Assembly (NCBI RefSeq): GCF_016522075.1
Contig: NZ_JAEHFW010000001.1
Coordinates: forward strand, 558,001-622,000
Direction: 5' to 3'
Length of the DNA: 64,000 bases
From: Mucilaginibacter segetis
GTDB lineage: Bacteria > Bacteroidota > Bacteroidia > Sphingobacteriales > Sphingobacteriaceae
A program made the translations under genes and the position numbers. The notes beneath the pieces were generated by a model that was not told where the DNA came from, made no database searches, and saw nothing but the letters and a program-made list of their open reading frames with translations. Positions 1-10,003 of this stretch are shown here, in pieces (position 1 is the first letter of the stretch; each line of letters begins with the position of its first letter).

Positions 1-1313
1 AATTCAAAGCTCAGTCCGCGCCAGAATATTTGAAACAGTCCACTAAAAATAAGGGCACTTCCCAATATATACCCTCCGAATAACCTTTCGGCTCGAATAG
101 ATATCAATTGAGCTATAGCGCCGTATAAAAACAAACTGATAAATATACCAATTTGCCCGCCGGATAGGTAAGCATCAACTATAAATGCAGGCTTTGCAGA
201 TACCCGCGAATAACGACTTATTACACCTGCATCATATACGCGTTGCATTACTAACTTTTCGGTAATAGGTTTGTGGGGCCAAAATATTCGGGGAATAATT
301 ACTATAAGAGATTGTTTTAAAAGATCGGTGCCATAATAATCAATACGACTTGGGGTAGATTGGATAAATTTGGTAAACATATCTATTTCACTTAACCGGT
401 ATACTAAAAAATCCCAGTTTGTTTCCTGCTGATCATCATTTATGGTTGCATCAATGGCTATTTGCGCAGATTCATCAACGTCGACCTGACCAGACCATGC
501 GTTTTGCCGGAAAGTATTAACATACGCGGGTAATATCCAAAAAGCAAATAACAGTAAAGGGATAAAGGTAATGGTTACTATTTTTTTATAATTTGGGTAA
601 AGAAAAATACCCAAAACCATGATACTCACTATTATTGGCTCTTTAAAACCTGAGATTAAAAATTCATAAAAGTTGAATAGATAAAGCGCACTACAAATAA
701 GTATGTTTACTGATTTTTTTTGAGGGATGGCAAACGCAAGCGCAAGTGTGCCCGCAATAAAACTTAACGAATTAAATTGCTCAGAAAACTGGGATAAGCC
801 GGGTACCTTTGTAAAAATAACAGCAACAGGAAGGCTTATTATAGCCACTCTTAAAAGTAAACCTGCAATTACTCCCTTGTTTACAAAATAAGTTTTAGTT
901 GCCGGATATTTCATGAATATTAATATACCGGTAACAAATGCGGCATGTCCCAAACTGTAATAGCGCTGGCATTGCGCTATAAGTATTAATACATCCTTAT
1001 TTGAAAGATATTGAAAGCTTGACTTATGAAAATTCTCATATCCTAAAGTATTGAAAAGGTAAAAGATAGAAGTACAGCTCATGTAACCTGCGAAAATTAT
1101 TTGCAATATAAATAGCGGTCGCATTAACTGTTCGCTGAAATTTCTATCATTGGGTATAGGCTTTACCCAACCATTTAAAGTGATGTAAAAGATAAAGAAT
1201 GAACCCAACCACGCAATTAAATACGATAATAGAGGATCATACTTAAAGATCAGCGAAATTAACCATGGGAAATAGAGTAACAGGTATCTTTCGAGTCCTT
1301 TGTTAGGCGACAT
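1..1313 (-). CDS. Wzy-like polysaccharide polymerase, 3' end off the window
   Basis: An open frame runs from an ATG at 1313 through the left edge, giving about 437 residues without a stop. The protein is strongly hydrophobic with many predicted membrane segments and a more polar loop rich in D/E/Q around residues 270-310. An FWPHKP motif lies near residue 340. This layout fits Wzy/oligosaccharide repeat-unit polymerases, which join lipid-linked repeat units on the periplasmic face. It resembles the Wzy-like proteins found beside exosortase systems in Bacteroidota, but that subfamily is recalled, not tested. Its ATG shares one base with the stop of the upstream GT gene (TAATG), so it belongs to the same operon. 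Confidence 0.7.
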   Translation of the reverse strand, partial: MSPNKGLERYLLLYFPWLISLIFKYDPLLSYLIAWLGSFFIFYITLNGWVKPIPNDRNFSEQLMRPLFILQIIFAGYMSCTSIFYLFNTLGYENFHKSSFQYLSNKDVLILIAQCQRYYSLGHAAFVTGILIFMKYPATKTYFVNKGVIAGLLLRVAIISLPVAVIFTKVPGLSQFSEQFNSLSFIAGTLALAFAIPQKKSVNILICSALYLFNFYEFLISGFKEPIIVSIMVLGIFLYPNYKKIVTITFIPLLLFAFWILPAYVNTFRQNAWSGQVDVDESAQIAIDATINDDQQETNWDFLVYRLSEIDMFTKFIQSTPSRIDYYGTDLLKQSLIVIIPRIFWPHKPITEKLVMQRVYDAGVISRYSRVSAKPAFIVDAYLSGGQIGIFISLFLYGAIAQLISIRAERLFGGYILGSALIFSGLFQIFWRGLSFE

Positions 1314-2494
1314 TATTTATATTGGGATATAAAATGTGAATTATTTGAAATAAGGCTGTCTTCTATTGCTTTAGCAATCCTAATGAAATTCCAGTCTTTG
1401 ATTAATTGTCCTGAATTTTCTCCGTAAATACTCAAAATATTTTTTGATCGGGTTAGGCTCTGTAAATATTTAAGCAGATTATTTTCATCGCTACTTTTAA
1501 AAATGAATCCATTTAATTCGGGCTTCACTAAATCAATTGCACATCCTACTTTATCTGAAACTAATATGGCTTTATTGCATGCCATCGCTTCATTTACTGT
1601 TAAACCCCAGCTTTCCCCCGGGCCTTTAGATGGCAAACAAAAAAGATCGCATGCATGGTAAAGCGCCGGCATATTTTGCTGATTTTGGAAATTCAGGAAA
1701 TGAATATTTCTATTTCCTTCAGCTTTGGCTTTTAATGAAGCTTCCAACGGCCCATTTCCTGCAAAAAGTAAATGACAATTGGGCTTATTTAATTTATGAA
1801 AGGCGTGAAGTAATAATGTAGGATCTTTTTTTTCAATAAACTTTCCGGCGAAAAGTATAAGTATATCGTTACCAGTAATATGGAGTTTAGACCTGATGTC
1901 TTGTGATTTTATTGTGTCGGTTTTATAAAATCTTTCGTTGTCTATTGCATGTGGTGCAAATATTAACTGCTCATCTTTTAGTCCATATTTTTTAAAATAA
2001 GCTTTATTATTAGTTCCGCAATAAAAAGCGTTATTGACATGTTTGTATATCCATTTTAGAAGAACTGATTTGAATATTGATTTAATGCCGGGTTTTTCAT
2101 CCAGCAATGTGGAATCACCGCGGAAAAAGACGGGTAATTTGTTTTTGAAATATCGCAATACTTTTAAATGACTATAATAAGACCATCCGAAGACAAGAAG
2201 CACATCCGGACACCAATTATTAATGTCATTAATTAAATCAGGGTTTATTATACCCATAAAATTATGTGAGCCGGGTTTTCGGGAAGTGTTTTTTACCCAT
2301 TTATATGGATACCCTTCTAAAACAGGAGTGTCCCATTCTACTTCTTTTTCAAAGCCAGGATCGTGTTTTTTTAAAGACGCACTCCCCCAGGTATAGAAAA
2401 CTATGACCTCTATATTTTTACGGCCATGTAGTAGTTGAAATATCGGCGCATAATACTGAATAGGGTGGGTTGTAATAATGGCAAGTTTTTTCAT
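1313..2494 (-). CDS. glycosyltransferase family 4 (GT-B)
   Basis: This 393-residue protein has a GT-B fold layout. The N-terminal acceptor domain begins KKLAIITTHPIQYYAPIF. The donor domain starts near residue 210 (ILILFAGKFIEKKDP). It carries the GESWGLTVNEAM segment, which matches the E-x7-E nucleotide-sugar motif of GT4 retaining enzymes. It presumably transfers a sugar to a lipid-linked intermediate at the cytoplasmic face of the membrane. The start ATG overlaps the stop of the upstream gene as ATGA, which indicates translational coupling. Donor and acceptor cannot be told from sequence. Confidence 0.85.
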   Translation of the reverse strand: MKKLAIITTHPIQYYAPIFQLLHGRKNIEVIVFYTWGSASLKKHDPGFEKEVEWDTPVLEGYPYKWVKNTSRKPGSHNFMGIINPDLINDINNWCPDVLLVFGWSYYSHLKVLRYFKNKLPVFFRGDSTLLDEKPGIKSIFKSVLLKWIYKHVNNAFYCGTNNKAYFKKYGLKDEQLIFAPHAIDNERFYKTDTIKSQDIRSKLHITGNDILILFAGKFIEKKDPTLLLHAFHKLNKPNCHLLFAGNGPLEASLKAKAEGNRNIHFLNFQNQQNMPALYHACDLFCLPSKGPGESWGLTVNEAMACNKAILVSDKVGCAIDLVKPELNGFIFKSSDENNLLKYLQSLTRSKNILSIYGENSGQLIKDWNFIRIAKAIEDSLISNNSHFISQYK

Positions 2495-3792
2495 AGTGGC
2501 TGATTAGATAATACCTGCTCAAATAATTCGCACTGAAGGCGTGACATGTTTTTTGCATCGTATTTACCTAATACTTCAGTATTGTAATTTGGTGTTGGTA
2601 AGTTCCCAAGTGCCGCATTTGCTAAGAAATCATATATATAGTCGGTAACATCTTCATTGCCGTCAAAATGATAAAGGTATTTTGCGCCATATTCGCGAAG
2701 TACAGTGTTGGCGACACTTTTAATGCCAAATACGGCAAGCAAAGGTTTGCCCGAAACCATATATGGGTAAATTTTTGAGGCGGTATATTTTGGATCGTCT
2801 GAACCTGTTATAAGCACGGCATCCGCCATTTGCAAGGTTGCCAAGGCATGGTAATAGGGCAATCTGTCGGTAATTTCAATTACATGATCTGTTATGCCAA
2901 AATCGTCTGCCAGAGGGGCTATAGTTTTAGAACCCTTTCCTGGCGGTGCATAACTTGTTCCAATAAAAAAAAGCTTTATAGAAGTGAAAACAGCAGGATT
3001 CTCTATTAACCCTTTTTTAAATGCTTTAAATACAGGAATTAATGCTTTATGCATATCACTACCACCACGGCCTATGTAAACAATGTTTTTGGAATCAGGG
3101 TGAAGTATATTTGTGAATTTATTGCTGTTTTCCGTAGATATTATACTATCAGATTCAATTGAACCAAAGGTTATTACAGCCGAAGGGATTGATGAAATAA
3201 TGGGGTATCTTGTTTTTAGATCTTTGATATAATGTTCCGAAACACTAATTAAACCATCAGCACTTTTTATGGCGATAGGTTCCAGGTATTTATTTAAACG
3301 ATAGGAGAACCAATATTTTGAGGGCTGCTGAGATTTGGGCTTACTGTTATAATAATCCGAATGCCAAGGGTCCTGCATATCAATTACGTACGGGATTTTG
3401 AACCTTTGCTTCCAATAAGACCCCAAAATGCAAACCGGAAACTGTGTGGTTGAAAAATAGATAAGATCAAACCGGTTACTTTTCAATAATTGGTTAACGT
3501 ATCTAAAGTAAAACCATAACGAGCGTAAAGCTACACTACCCAATCCTATTTTGCTTGTCCATTTTTTGTTAAAAGCTTTTACTTTATGAATTTTTATATC
3601 AGCGGGTATACTTTTTAGTAACAGTTCATCCGTAGTTATATCAGTATACTCTGGTTTAATCATAACTACTTCTGATTCCCAGCCAAAATTCTTAAAATAA
3701 GGCAAACTTGTACGTATTCTGTGCATATCTGCAGCATTTATGGGAGGGAAATATGGCGAAATGATAAGTAATTTCTTCAATTGCGACTTCAA
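2491..3792 (-). CDS. GT4-like glycosyltransferase
   Basis: The 433-residue product begins with the segment LLIISPYFPPINAADMHR, typical of a group of GT-B enzymes in capsule loci (SPYFPP). A second Rossmann-like half starts near residue 237 with VYIGRGGSDMHKA, and a donor-site-like stretch AVLITGSDDPKYTASK follows. The classic E-x7-E pair is not obvious, so it may be a diverged GT4 enzyme. It overlaps the downstream GT gene by 4 bp and lies 1 bp from the upstream gene, so it is a member of the operon. The specific linkage is unknown. Confidence 0.75.
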   Translation of the reverse strand: MKSQLKKLLIISPYFPPINAADMHRIRTSLPYFKNFGWESEVVMIKPEYTDITTDELLLKSIPADIKIHKVKAFNKKWTSKIGLGSVALRSLWFYFRYVNQLLKSNRFDLIYFSTTQFPVCILGSYWKQRFKIPYVIDMQDPWHSDYYNSKPKSQQPSKYWFSYRLNKYLEPIAIKSADGLISVSEHYIKDLKTRYPIISSIPSAVITFGSIESDSIISTENSNKFTNILHPDSKNIVYIGRGGSDMHKALIPVFKAFKKGLIENPAVFTSIKLFFIGTSYAPPGKGSKTIAPLADDFGITDHVIEITDRLPYYHALATLQMADAVLITGSDDPKYTASKIYPYMVSGKPLLAVFGIKSVANTVLREYGAKYLYHFDGNEDVTDYIYDFLANAALGNLPTPNYNTEVLGKYDAKNMSRLQCELFEQVLSNQPL

Positions 3793-3793
3793 T

Positions 3794-4750
3794 TTAAAAT
3801 GATAATTTTTTCCACCACGTGTTTTGTTTTAATTTCTGTCGCGCTTCGGTCCAATCACACACTTCGTCTATGATGTCATAAAAACCTTGTTGAGCCTGTG
3901 GTAAATTATTTTGTTCAACCCTTTTAATTAAAGCAGGTAAATTGTCATAAAAATTTGCGGTGCGGTAGGGCGGATGTAACGACCACATTCCATCATCGGA
4001 CCCTAAAAAATCTATCCGTTTTAAATTTTCCCTCCACATAAAATCACGAAACAGGTTTTCCGGCAAATCTGCATTTGGGTTCCCCTGAATTATAGCTTTT
4101 ATCTGGTTACGTGTGGATGGTTTCTTTAGAGATAGTTTATGAGTTTTAAATTTAGCCTTATCTAACATAAAAATACGCGTACTCATTCCTACTAATTCGT
4201 AGGAATATCGGCCTATTTGTTTGACTATATTTTGGCCAAGCAATTTTTCATCTGCACGTGGAGGGCCCGGTAAGGGTGAGGTAACAAAATTATCAGGTTG
4301 TTCTAATAAACCGGCTGCTTCGCTTATCCATGTTTCGTTTTGGCCGCCAAGCAGCATATCTGAATCTAAATGAAAAACTAAGTTGTTTGATGCAGTAAAC
4401 AAGCCAAAAAAATAAGCATAAAATGGGCCTCCCCGGAAATCTTTTTCAGGCATTTTATCTGTATCGAAAAAAAATCGGGCTACGTTTTTCTTTATTGTTT
4501 CTGAATAATCTACCGGGATGATCTTAACTTTATAATGAGGATGAATTTCGACTTTAAGAAAGTCAACAAGAAGCCCAACGTATTTATTCCATCCTTCAGC
4601 AAACCGCCCCTTTGCGGGTTTGGTCTCCACATTCAAAATTATCTCATCAACCTGTGTGCTTAATGCAGTTAACTGATGTTTTAAGATGTAGCGCGCATGC
4701 GGATAATCACCAGGAGATAAATTTATCTGTAAGGTTACCTTATTCTTCAA
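3794..4750 (-). CDS. GT-A type glycosyltransferase with DSD motif, TTG start
   Basis: This 318-residue protein has no GT2 N-terminal signature. It does contain HLDSDMLLGG (D129-S-D131), the metal and nucleotide-sugar binding DxD motif of GT-A enzymes. The only reasonable start is a TTG at 4750, because the first internal Met is at residue 100. This start overlaps the end of the upstream gene by 11 bp. Sequence after the DxD (WISEA, later GSDDGMWSLHPPYR) suggests an acceptor-binding half. I do not recognise a named family; it resembles uncharacterised capsule-cluster transferases. Confidence 0.65.
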   Translation of the reverse strand: MKNKVTLQINLSPGDYPHARYILKHQLTALSTQVDEIILNVETKPAKGRFAEGWNKYVGLLVDFLKVEIHPHYKVKIIPVDYSETIKKNVARFFFDTDKMPEKDFRGGPFYAYFFGLFTASNNLVFHLDSDMLLGGQNETWISEAAGLLEQPDNFVTSPLPGPPRADEKLLGQNIVKQIGRYSYELVGMSTRIFMLDKAKFKTHKLSLKKPSTRNQIKAIIQGNPNADLPENLFRDFMWRENLKRIDFLGSDDGMWSLHPPYRTANFYDNLPALIKRVEQNNLPQAQQGFYDIIDEVCDWTEARQKLKQNTWWKKLSF

Positions 4751-5948
4751 GTACTTTTTTTACCAAATTCAATAACTTTTTTGATTCTATTTCCCAATTA
4801 TAAATTTGTGCTGCTTTAATTGCACGCTGCCTTGCAGCGATTATTTCAATGGGATTATTCAACCATTCAAAAAATAAATTGGTTTCCTTTAAATCAGGTT
4901 TTTGCGATAGTTGGAAACCGGGTTTTAAATTTTCAAATATTTCATTTTGCCCAACTGTTTTACTTGCTATAATTGGTAGCCCGGATTGTAAATATTGGAA
5001 AAACTTATTGGTAATTGTATAATTTCTACTGGGTGGGATAGTTAATTCCAAAGCTAAACCAATATCGAAAGAGGAAATTTTTTCAGCTAATTCATTTTCA
5101 AGTACCGTTTCATGAAAGTACATGTGATGCTTTTGAGATAATATGTTTTTTAAAGTATCTCTGAAAATAGAACTAACATTTCCTAACAAATGTAATTCAA
5201 CTTTTTCTTTGGTGGAATTGATTAATTTAATAAAATTCTCAATCCCTCTTCCTTCTCCAACTGTTTGAGAAAACCAAAATAATTTTAACGGAGTCACAAC
5301 CTCCTTCTCTTTATTAAAAAAATGATTATTGTTCGGGAAAACATTGTAAATAACTAAAGGAGGTTTGCATTTATAAACTTCTGCAAGCTTATTAGCTAAA
5401 GCATTAGAAGTTGTAGAACAATAGATACCCTTATGTAAACTGATAGATTCTATTTTTTTTAAAAGTTTTATAGGCCGATATTTTCTTGCTTGAGGTAAAA
5501 GATCTTCAGAATACCAATCTTCTATATCGAATGCGATTTTTCGGTCGTTATTTGAAAGCATCTCGCTACCTATTACGGTGGCTAATTCTTGATGCATAAT
5601 GTATAAGTCGGCCGTGCTTATTGTTAATCTTTTTTTTAATCCATAAGCGTTATAGCCAAGGCAACTCTTAGTCTCAAATTTCAAATACTTTAGTATAAAT
5701 ACTGCTATTTTACGTATCAATCGTTGTTTAATGGATGCAAAATTAACATTACGCAGGTCGCTGTATAGTTGATAATTTATAGTAGTGCCATGTAATAGCT
5801 CAAGGTCTTCCTGATACAGATCGTTATTATAAATAGCTGTTAAAATAGAAACGTTATATCCGTTGTCCGCAAGTGCTGTAGCTTCTTTTAACACCCTGGG
5901 GTTACGACTTAAATGAGATTGTGAAACTATTAGAATGTTTTTACTCAT
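4740..5948 (-). CDS. glycosyltransferase, GT-B fold
   Basis: The 402-residue protein begins NILIVSQSHLSRNPRVLKEA, the SxxxxxNPRVLKEA signature seen in many Bacteroidota GT4-like enzymes. The second half carries LKLFWFSQTVGEGRGIENF and a poorly conserved donor site (FDIGLALELTIPPSRNYTI, then SGLPIIAS). It lies 9 bp downstream of the preceding GT2 gene and overlaps the next gene by 11 bp. Function is assigned by fold and context only. It probably adds one residue of the repeat unit. Confidence 0.75.
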   Translation of the reverse strand: MSKNILIVSQSHLSRNPRVLKEATALADNGYNVSILTAIYNNDLYQEDLELLHGTTINYQLYSDLRNVNFASIKQRLIRKIAVFILKYLKFETKSCLGYNAYGLKKRLTISTADLYIMHQELATVIGSEMLSNNDRKIAFDIEDWYSEDLLPQARKYRPIKLLKKIESISLHKGIYCSTTSNALANKLAEVYKCKPPLVIYNVFPNNNHFFNKEKEVVTPLKLFWFSQTVGEGRGIENFIKLINSTKEKVELHLLGNVSSIFRDTLKNILSQKHHMYFHETVLENELAEKISSFDIGLALELTIPPSRNYTITNKFFQYLQSGLPIIASKTVGQNEIFENLKPGFQLSQKPDLKETNLFFEWLNNPIEIIAARQRAIKAAQIYNWEIESKKLLNLVKKVLEE

Positions 5949-5957
5949 TAATTTTGA

Positions 5958-6962
5958 TCACAAGATTATTGTAATTTTGTGATAGATCAATTGTAGAATC
6001 TTAGCAGTTTTCCAACCGAATATTATTGCTATTTTGTTTATTAATGTACCGCCTACAATGTGATTATACCTGTACTGGGGTACAGTTTTTAATTCTTTTT
6101 TTACTATCTTATAAAGGTTATGTTCTCGACCATAACAAATATGGCAAAGATTAATTAATTGTGTAAAAACCGCTTTTTTAGCCGTATCATTATTAGTGCA
6201 TTTTAAAATGTACTGTTTTTTAAGTAATGTTGATTTTACAGCACTCTCTATATCTTTTGTGTTAGTCTGAGAGGAAAGGTTATTACGACTTTTATATTTC
6301 CTATAATAATTAAGTCCTTTACTTTTTATTACCCCTTCCGAAGCTAATATCACTCTAGCAAAAAATTCACCGTCATCATCAAGTGTCAATTCCTCGTTCC
6401 ATAATCCAGCAGACTGGATCAAACTCATTGGAGTTAACCATGCATTTGGCTGCACCATCGAGCCGTTTTCATCATACCCACCCCATAATTTTATCAAAAA
6501 TTTAACAGGATCGGCATTAATTAAATAGGATTCTTCATATTGTGATGGTTTGCAGCTTAGGTGATCTTCTCCATCAAAAAAATGTACAGTGCTGCAAACA
6601 GCAATTTTACATGGGTTTTTTAATAATGTATTTACCTGCTCCTCGATCTTATCTAAACTCAATATGTCATCAGCGTCTAAAAACTGAACATATTCACCCT
6701 TAGCTTTGCTTAAACCAAAATTTCTTGCGGCACTTGCCCCTGTATTTTCCTGGTGAAATACATGCACTGTTTCACACTCAAAATATTTTGCTACTGTTAA
6801 AGTGTTATCTGTTGAGCCATCGTCAATAATGATTATCTCCTTGTTTCTCCAAGATTGGTCTATGGCTGATATAATTGCTTTTTGAATATACGCTGATGCA
6901 TTATATGCCGGAATGATAATAGAGACCAGAGGTTGGCTATTTATTTTATTAATACTTTCCAA
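5958..6962 (-). CDS. glycosyltransferase family 2
   Basis: The 334-residue GT2 enzyme has the hallmark PLVSIIIPAYNASAYIQ near residue 11, then IIIDDGSTDNTL, ARNFGLSKAKGEY and the LDADD metal-binding motif near residue 95. A donor/acceptor segment with DDDGEFFARV follows. It inverts the anomeric configuration of a nucleotide sugar. The start codon is TTG (6962); no nearby in-frame ATG exists and the GT2 signature begins only 11 residues later. The start lies inside the end of the upstream gene (22-bp overlap). Confidence 0.88.
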   Translation of the reverse strand: MESINKINSQPLVSIIIPAYNASAYIQKAIISAIDQSWRNKEIIIIDDGSTDNTLTVAKYFECETVHVFHQENTGASAARNFGLSKAKGEYVQFLDADDILSLDKIEEQVNTLLKNPCKIAVCSTVHFFDGEDHLSCKPSQYEESYLINADPVKFLIKLWGGYDENGSMVQPNAWLTPMSLIQSAGLWNEELTLDDDGEFFARVILASEGVIKSKGLNYYRKYKSRNNLSSQTNTKDIESAVKSTLLKKQYILKCTNNDTAKKAVFTQLINLCHICYGREHNLYKIVKKELKTVPQYRYNHIVGGTLINKIAIIFGWKTAKILQLIYHKITIIL

Positions 6963-7894
6963 CTTTTTGTATAATACGATTCTTTTGAGGTATCAACATA
7001 ATGATGTAAAACTCCAATTTTATTTTTATTTAAATGAAAAGAAGGGTTCACAATGTATTCATCGGGATTTAATGCATTAGTGTGTTGATTGCCTATAAGC
7101 ATAGCTGTTAAGGCTTGTTCAAGATAATAGGATGTTTTTTCTTTTTCTTCCAGGTTTTTTATCCAGAACTCCAGCCCATCCCAATTAACTTGGTCACTAT
7201 TTAAACCAATTACACCAACATTTAGCATAGGTTTTACTTCTGCACCTGACAGTTCTTTCATTAAATTCCTTGAATACCCGTACGATTCTTCGCAGTCCAC
7301 CATATGTATTGGCATGTAAGGATTTTGCAGCCATTTGATGATTGTTATAGGCTCACTCCAGAAAAGCATATCTGAATCTAAAACAAGTTTCCATTTATTG
7401 TCAGGAATAGTGTGTATATCCGTAAGTTTTTTAATGTGTGGATAAATGGCTCTTTTTTTTCGTAAATAAGGATATTTATCAATACTGATTGCTTTTTCAA
7501 TATTACTTTGTATAATATCGTTAGAAATGATCTCGGCTCCAGGTAACTGTTTTTGTATTTGTCCTATTAGTTTATTATCAAAACTTCCATCATCCACTAA
7601 AATATATTTGAACGACATGGTTGTGACCTTGGTAAGCGACTGTATGCAGAATAAAGTTTGGTACAGATAGTTTTTACCTGTTAAAAAATAGATCGGTAAT
7701 CCATCATTTTCAGAAATCACAGGAGGTAATTCTAATGACTTTTTTTTCATCAGGTTACGACCATTGATCATTTTTTGATAATTTAAAAATCCCCCAAAAT
7801 GTTTATATTTTTTTAGCTGTGATTTTGGGTTACGATAAAAAAAATTGATCAAATCCTGATACACTGTATTACTGCTAAATGGATAGTGCTTCAT
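6941..7894 (-). CDS. GT-A type glycosyltransferase with DSD motif
   Basis: The frame is open from a GTG at 7909, but the ATG at 7894 is preferred. It has an AAAGG-like sequence about a dozen bases upstream and gives a 317-residue protein. A GT-A core is visible (LVDDGSFDNKLI, then WKLVLDSDMLFWSEP with the DxD motif). A later stretch LNVGVIGLNSDQVNWDG fits a small-substrate GT-A fold such as GT8-like enzymes. It overlaps the GT2 gene on either side (22 bp downstream and about 20 bp upstream). No named family is recognised. Confidence 0.68.
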   Translation of the reverse strand: MKHYPFSSNTVYQDLINFFYRNPKSQLKKYKHFGGFLNYQKMINGRNLMKKKSLELPPVISENDGLPIYFLTGKNYLYQTLFCIQSLTKVTTMSFKYILVDDGSFDNKLIGQIQKQLPGAEIISNDIIQSNIEKAISIDKYPYLRKKRAIYPHIKKLTDIHTIPDNKWKLVLDSDMLFWSEPITIIKWLQNPYMPIHMVDCEESYGYSRNLMKELSGAEVKPMLNVGVIGLNSDQVNWDGLEFWIKNLEEKEKTSYYLEQALTAMLIGNQHTNALNPDEYIVNPSFHLNKNKIGVLHHYVDTSKESYYTKSWKVLIK

Positions 7895-8786
7895 ACATAC
7901 CACAGGCACCTTTCCACTTTATATAGTTTCCTTTATTTTTCCAGGCCTTGTAAGTAAACCACGCTTTTATTTTTCTGGGAAGTACACTTTGCGGTGGTAT
8001 CTTCTTCCATGGATTAATACCGTGACTTTGCAGTAGTATAATCCATGATTTATTGGTATCATGATTTAAACGCGCAAGGTAAGGCACTTTCATACGTTCG
8101 GTAGGAATAATATGTTTTAGTTCCAGATTCGGAAAATAACCAACTTGCCAGCCCGATTTCAGTATATCAATAACTATATCATTATCCCCGCCGGAACTTA
8201 ATGTAGTAGCATTGCGATCTGTAATAATATTATTCCCCCTTATTTCAATTCTGCTTATATAACGTTCTAATGCTACCGTGCGCAGAGCCATTCCAGCACC
8301 TATTGGAGATGAGTACGGAAAATGATTTTCCCATTTATTTATTATTTTTTCTTCTCCTAAATTTCTGATAGCTAAACTGCTTTCAAATTGAAAAAGCCAG
8401 ACAGGGGCTGGTGATTCATATATTGGCAATGATTTACCACCAGCGGCACCTAAAAAAGGGTAACTATTAAATATTTCATAGACATTCACTAAGTAATTTT
8501 CTTCGAGAATATTGTCATCATCAACCATTATAATAATATCTCCCTTTGCAATTTTGAAGCCAGCCAAACGAGCGTAAGTAAGCCCTTGTTTATCTTCTTT
8601 TATTATGTAACGGTTAGGATGCCAACTTATGTCAATATCTGTGGTGAAATTAGTTGAAGAGTTGTTATCGACGATTATAAGCTCCCACATATGATGAGGA
8701 AACGTTTGGTCTTTAAGCGCGGCTATAGTTTGATGTATCCGATTAATGTTTGGATTATAGGTTGGTATTATTACGGTTATACGCAT
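7875..8786 (-). CDS. glycosyltransferase family 2
   Basis: The 303-residue protein opens with MRITVIIPTYNPNINRIHQ. It has ELIIVDNNSS, then DIIIMVDDDNILEENYL, where the DDD block is the GT2 metal site. The later SSGGDNDIVIDILKSGW is a catalytic-base-like region with acidic residues. Its layout closely parallels that of the GT2 gene at 17396-18397 in the same cluster, so the two may be ancient paralogues. It is 8 bp from the upstream GT4 gene and overlaps the downstream gene. Confidence 0.87.
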   Translation of the reverse strand: MRITVIIPTYNPNINRIHQTIAALKDQTFPHHMWELIIVDNNSSTNFTTDIDISWHPNRYIIKEDKQGLTYARLAGFKIAKGDIIIMVDDDNILEENYLVNVYEIFNSYPFLGAAGGKSLPIYESPAPVWLFQFESSLAIRNLGEEKIINKWENHFPYSSPIGAGMALRTVALERYISRIEIRGNNIITDRNATTLSSGGDNDIVIDILKSGWQVGYFPNLELKHIIPTERMKVPYLARLNHDTNKSWIILLQSHGINPWKKIPPQSVLPRKIKAWFTYKAWKNKGNYIKWKGACGMYEALSI

Positions 8787-8794
8787 ATACTATA

Positions 8795-10003
8795 TTAGCA
8801 GGCTAAAATTTGGTTATAATATGAAACGGTGTTTTTGGCGAGCATTTCTTTTGTGAATCTTTCCTCAACAGTTTGTCTGGCTGCATTACCTATTTTTAAT
8901 CTTAAACTTTCATTATTAACTAACTGTAGTATTTTTTTTGCCAGATCAACAGGATCTTCATTTCTAGCAAACAGACCATTTTGTCTATGAGTGATAATTT
9001 CTGACACACCACCAACATTGCATGCTATAACTGGTTTATTGTAACTCATCGCCTCAATAAAAATCAATCCGAAAGACTCATATCTTGAAGGTGCGACAAA
9101 GATATCACAATCATTGTAAGCCTGTCTTAGTTTGTCATTATCTACCTTACCACTAAAAAAAACTTTGTCCGCTATTTCATGAGAGTTATTTTCCCGGAAG
9201 TTGTTTTGATATTCTTTATTAGGATCATTGCCAATTAATTCAAATTGTACACCGGGATTTTGTTTTAAAACAACAGGGATGGCTTGCAATAATATATCTG
9301 TCCCTTTTCTATACTCTAAACGACCTACATACAGTATTTTGAGAGCAGAGGTGGGGTTGGGCGTATGGTTATTTAAACTTGACAAGTTAATGCCATGCGG
9401 TATGATTTTAAACGATTTTGAGCTTACCCTAGTAATCAGTTCTACCTCTTTTGCATGATTTTTTGCATGTGTTACTAAATACTTTGATCTTTTAATAAAC
9501 GATATTTCCATTTTACCAATCATATCCATTAGTCTGGATTTGAACGGATAATGTTCATTCATCATTTGGCTAAATAACGTGCTCACTCTTACAACTATAG
9601 GAGCTTTTATTTTTATGAATGATGAAAAATAACATAACGAGAAATAACTTGAGGTTTCAATAATATCTATGCCAAAGGTTTTAATGATTTTATTAAGCAC
9701 TTTAAGCGCTACTAACATGCATTTTAATTTAACTGCAAAATCGATAATTGCCCATTTTGATCTGATTAGCCTGCTTGTTAGTTTTGTAAGTGTAACCTTG
9801 TAGGTCCTTACAATGAGGTTTTCGTTAATGCTATACTCATCAAATTCCTCATTTTCATCTTCATACCGTGGCCTTATATGAATTACTATAACTTTGTGCC
9901 CGGCAGATATTAAACCCTCTGCCAAAAATAAACAGTGATTTGCAATACCACTATCAATTGTCTTACGATCCGGAAAGTATGGCGTTACTAATCCTACAGT
10001 CAT
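8795..10003 (-). CDS. glycosyltransferase family 4
   Basis: The 402-residue GT-B enzyme starts MTVGLVTPYFPDRKTIDSGI. Its donor domain from about residue 223 carries ILYVGRLEYRKGTDILLQA, and the E-x7-E motif lies in RYESFGLIFIEAMS. The GRLxxxKG and ESFGLxxxEA signatures are classical for retaining GT4 enzymes of LPS and capsule synthesis. The start is an ATG directly following the stop of the upstream gene. The sugar specificity is not evident. Confidence 0.9.
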   Translation of the reverse strand: MTVGLVTPYFPDRKTIDSGIANHCLFLAEGLISAGHKVIVIHIRPRYEDENEEFDEYSINENLIVRTYKVTLTKLTSRLIRSKWAIIDFAVKLKCMLVALKVLNKIIKTFGIDIIETSSYFSLCYFSSFIKIKAPIVVRVSTLFSQMMNEHYPFKSRLMDMIGKMEISFIKRSKYLVTHAKNHAKEVELITRVSSKSFKIIPHGINLSSLNNHTPNPTSALKILYVGRLEYRKGTDILLQAIPVVLKQNPGVQFELIGNDPNKEYQNNFRENNSHEIADKVFFSGKVDNDKLRQAYNDCDIFVAPSRYESFGLIFIEAMSYNKPVIACNVGGVSEIITHRQNGLFARNEDPVDLAKKILQLVNNESLRLKIGNAARQTVEERFTKEMLAKNTVSYYNQILAC

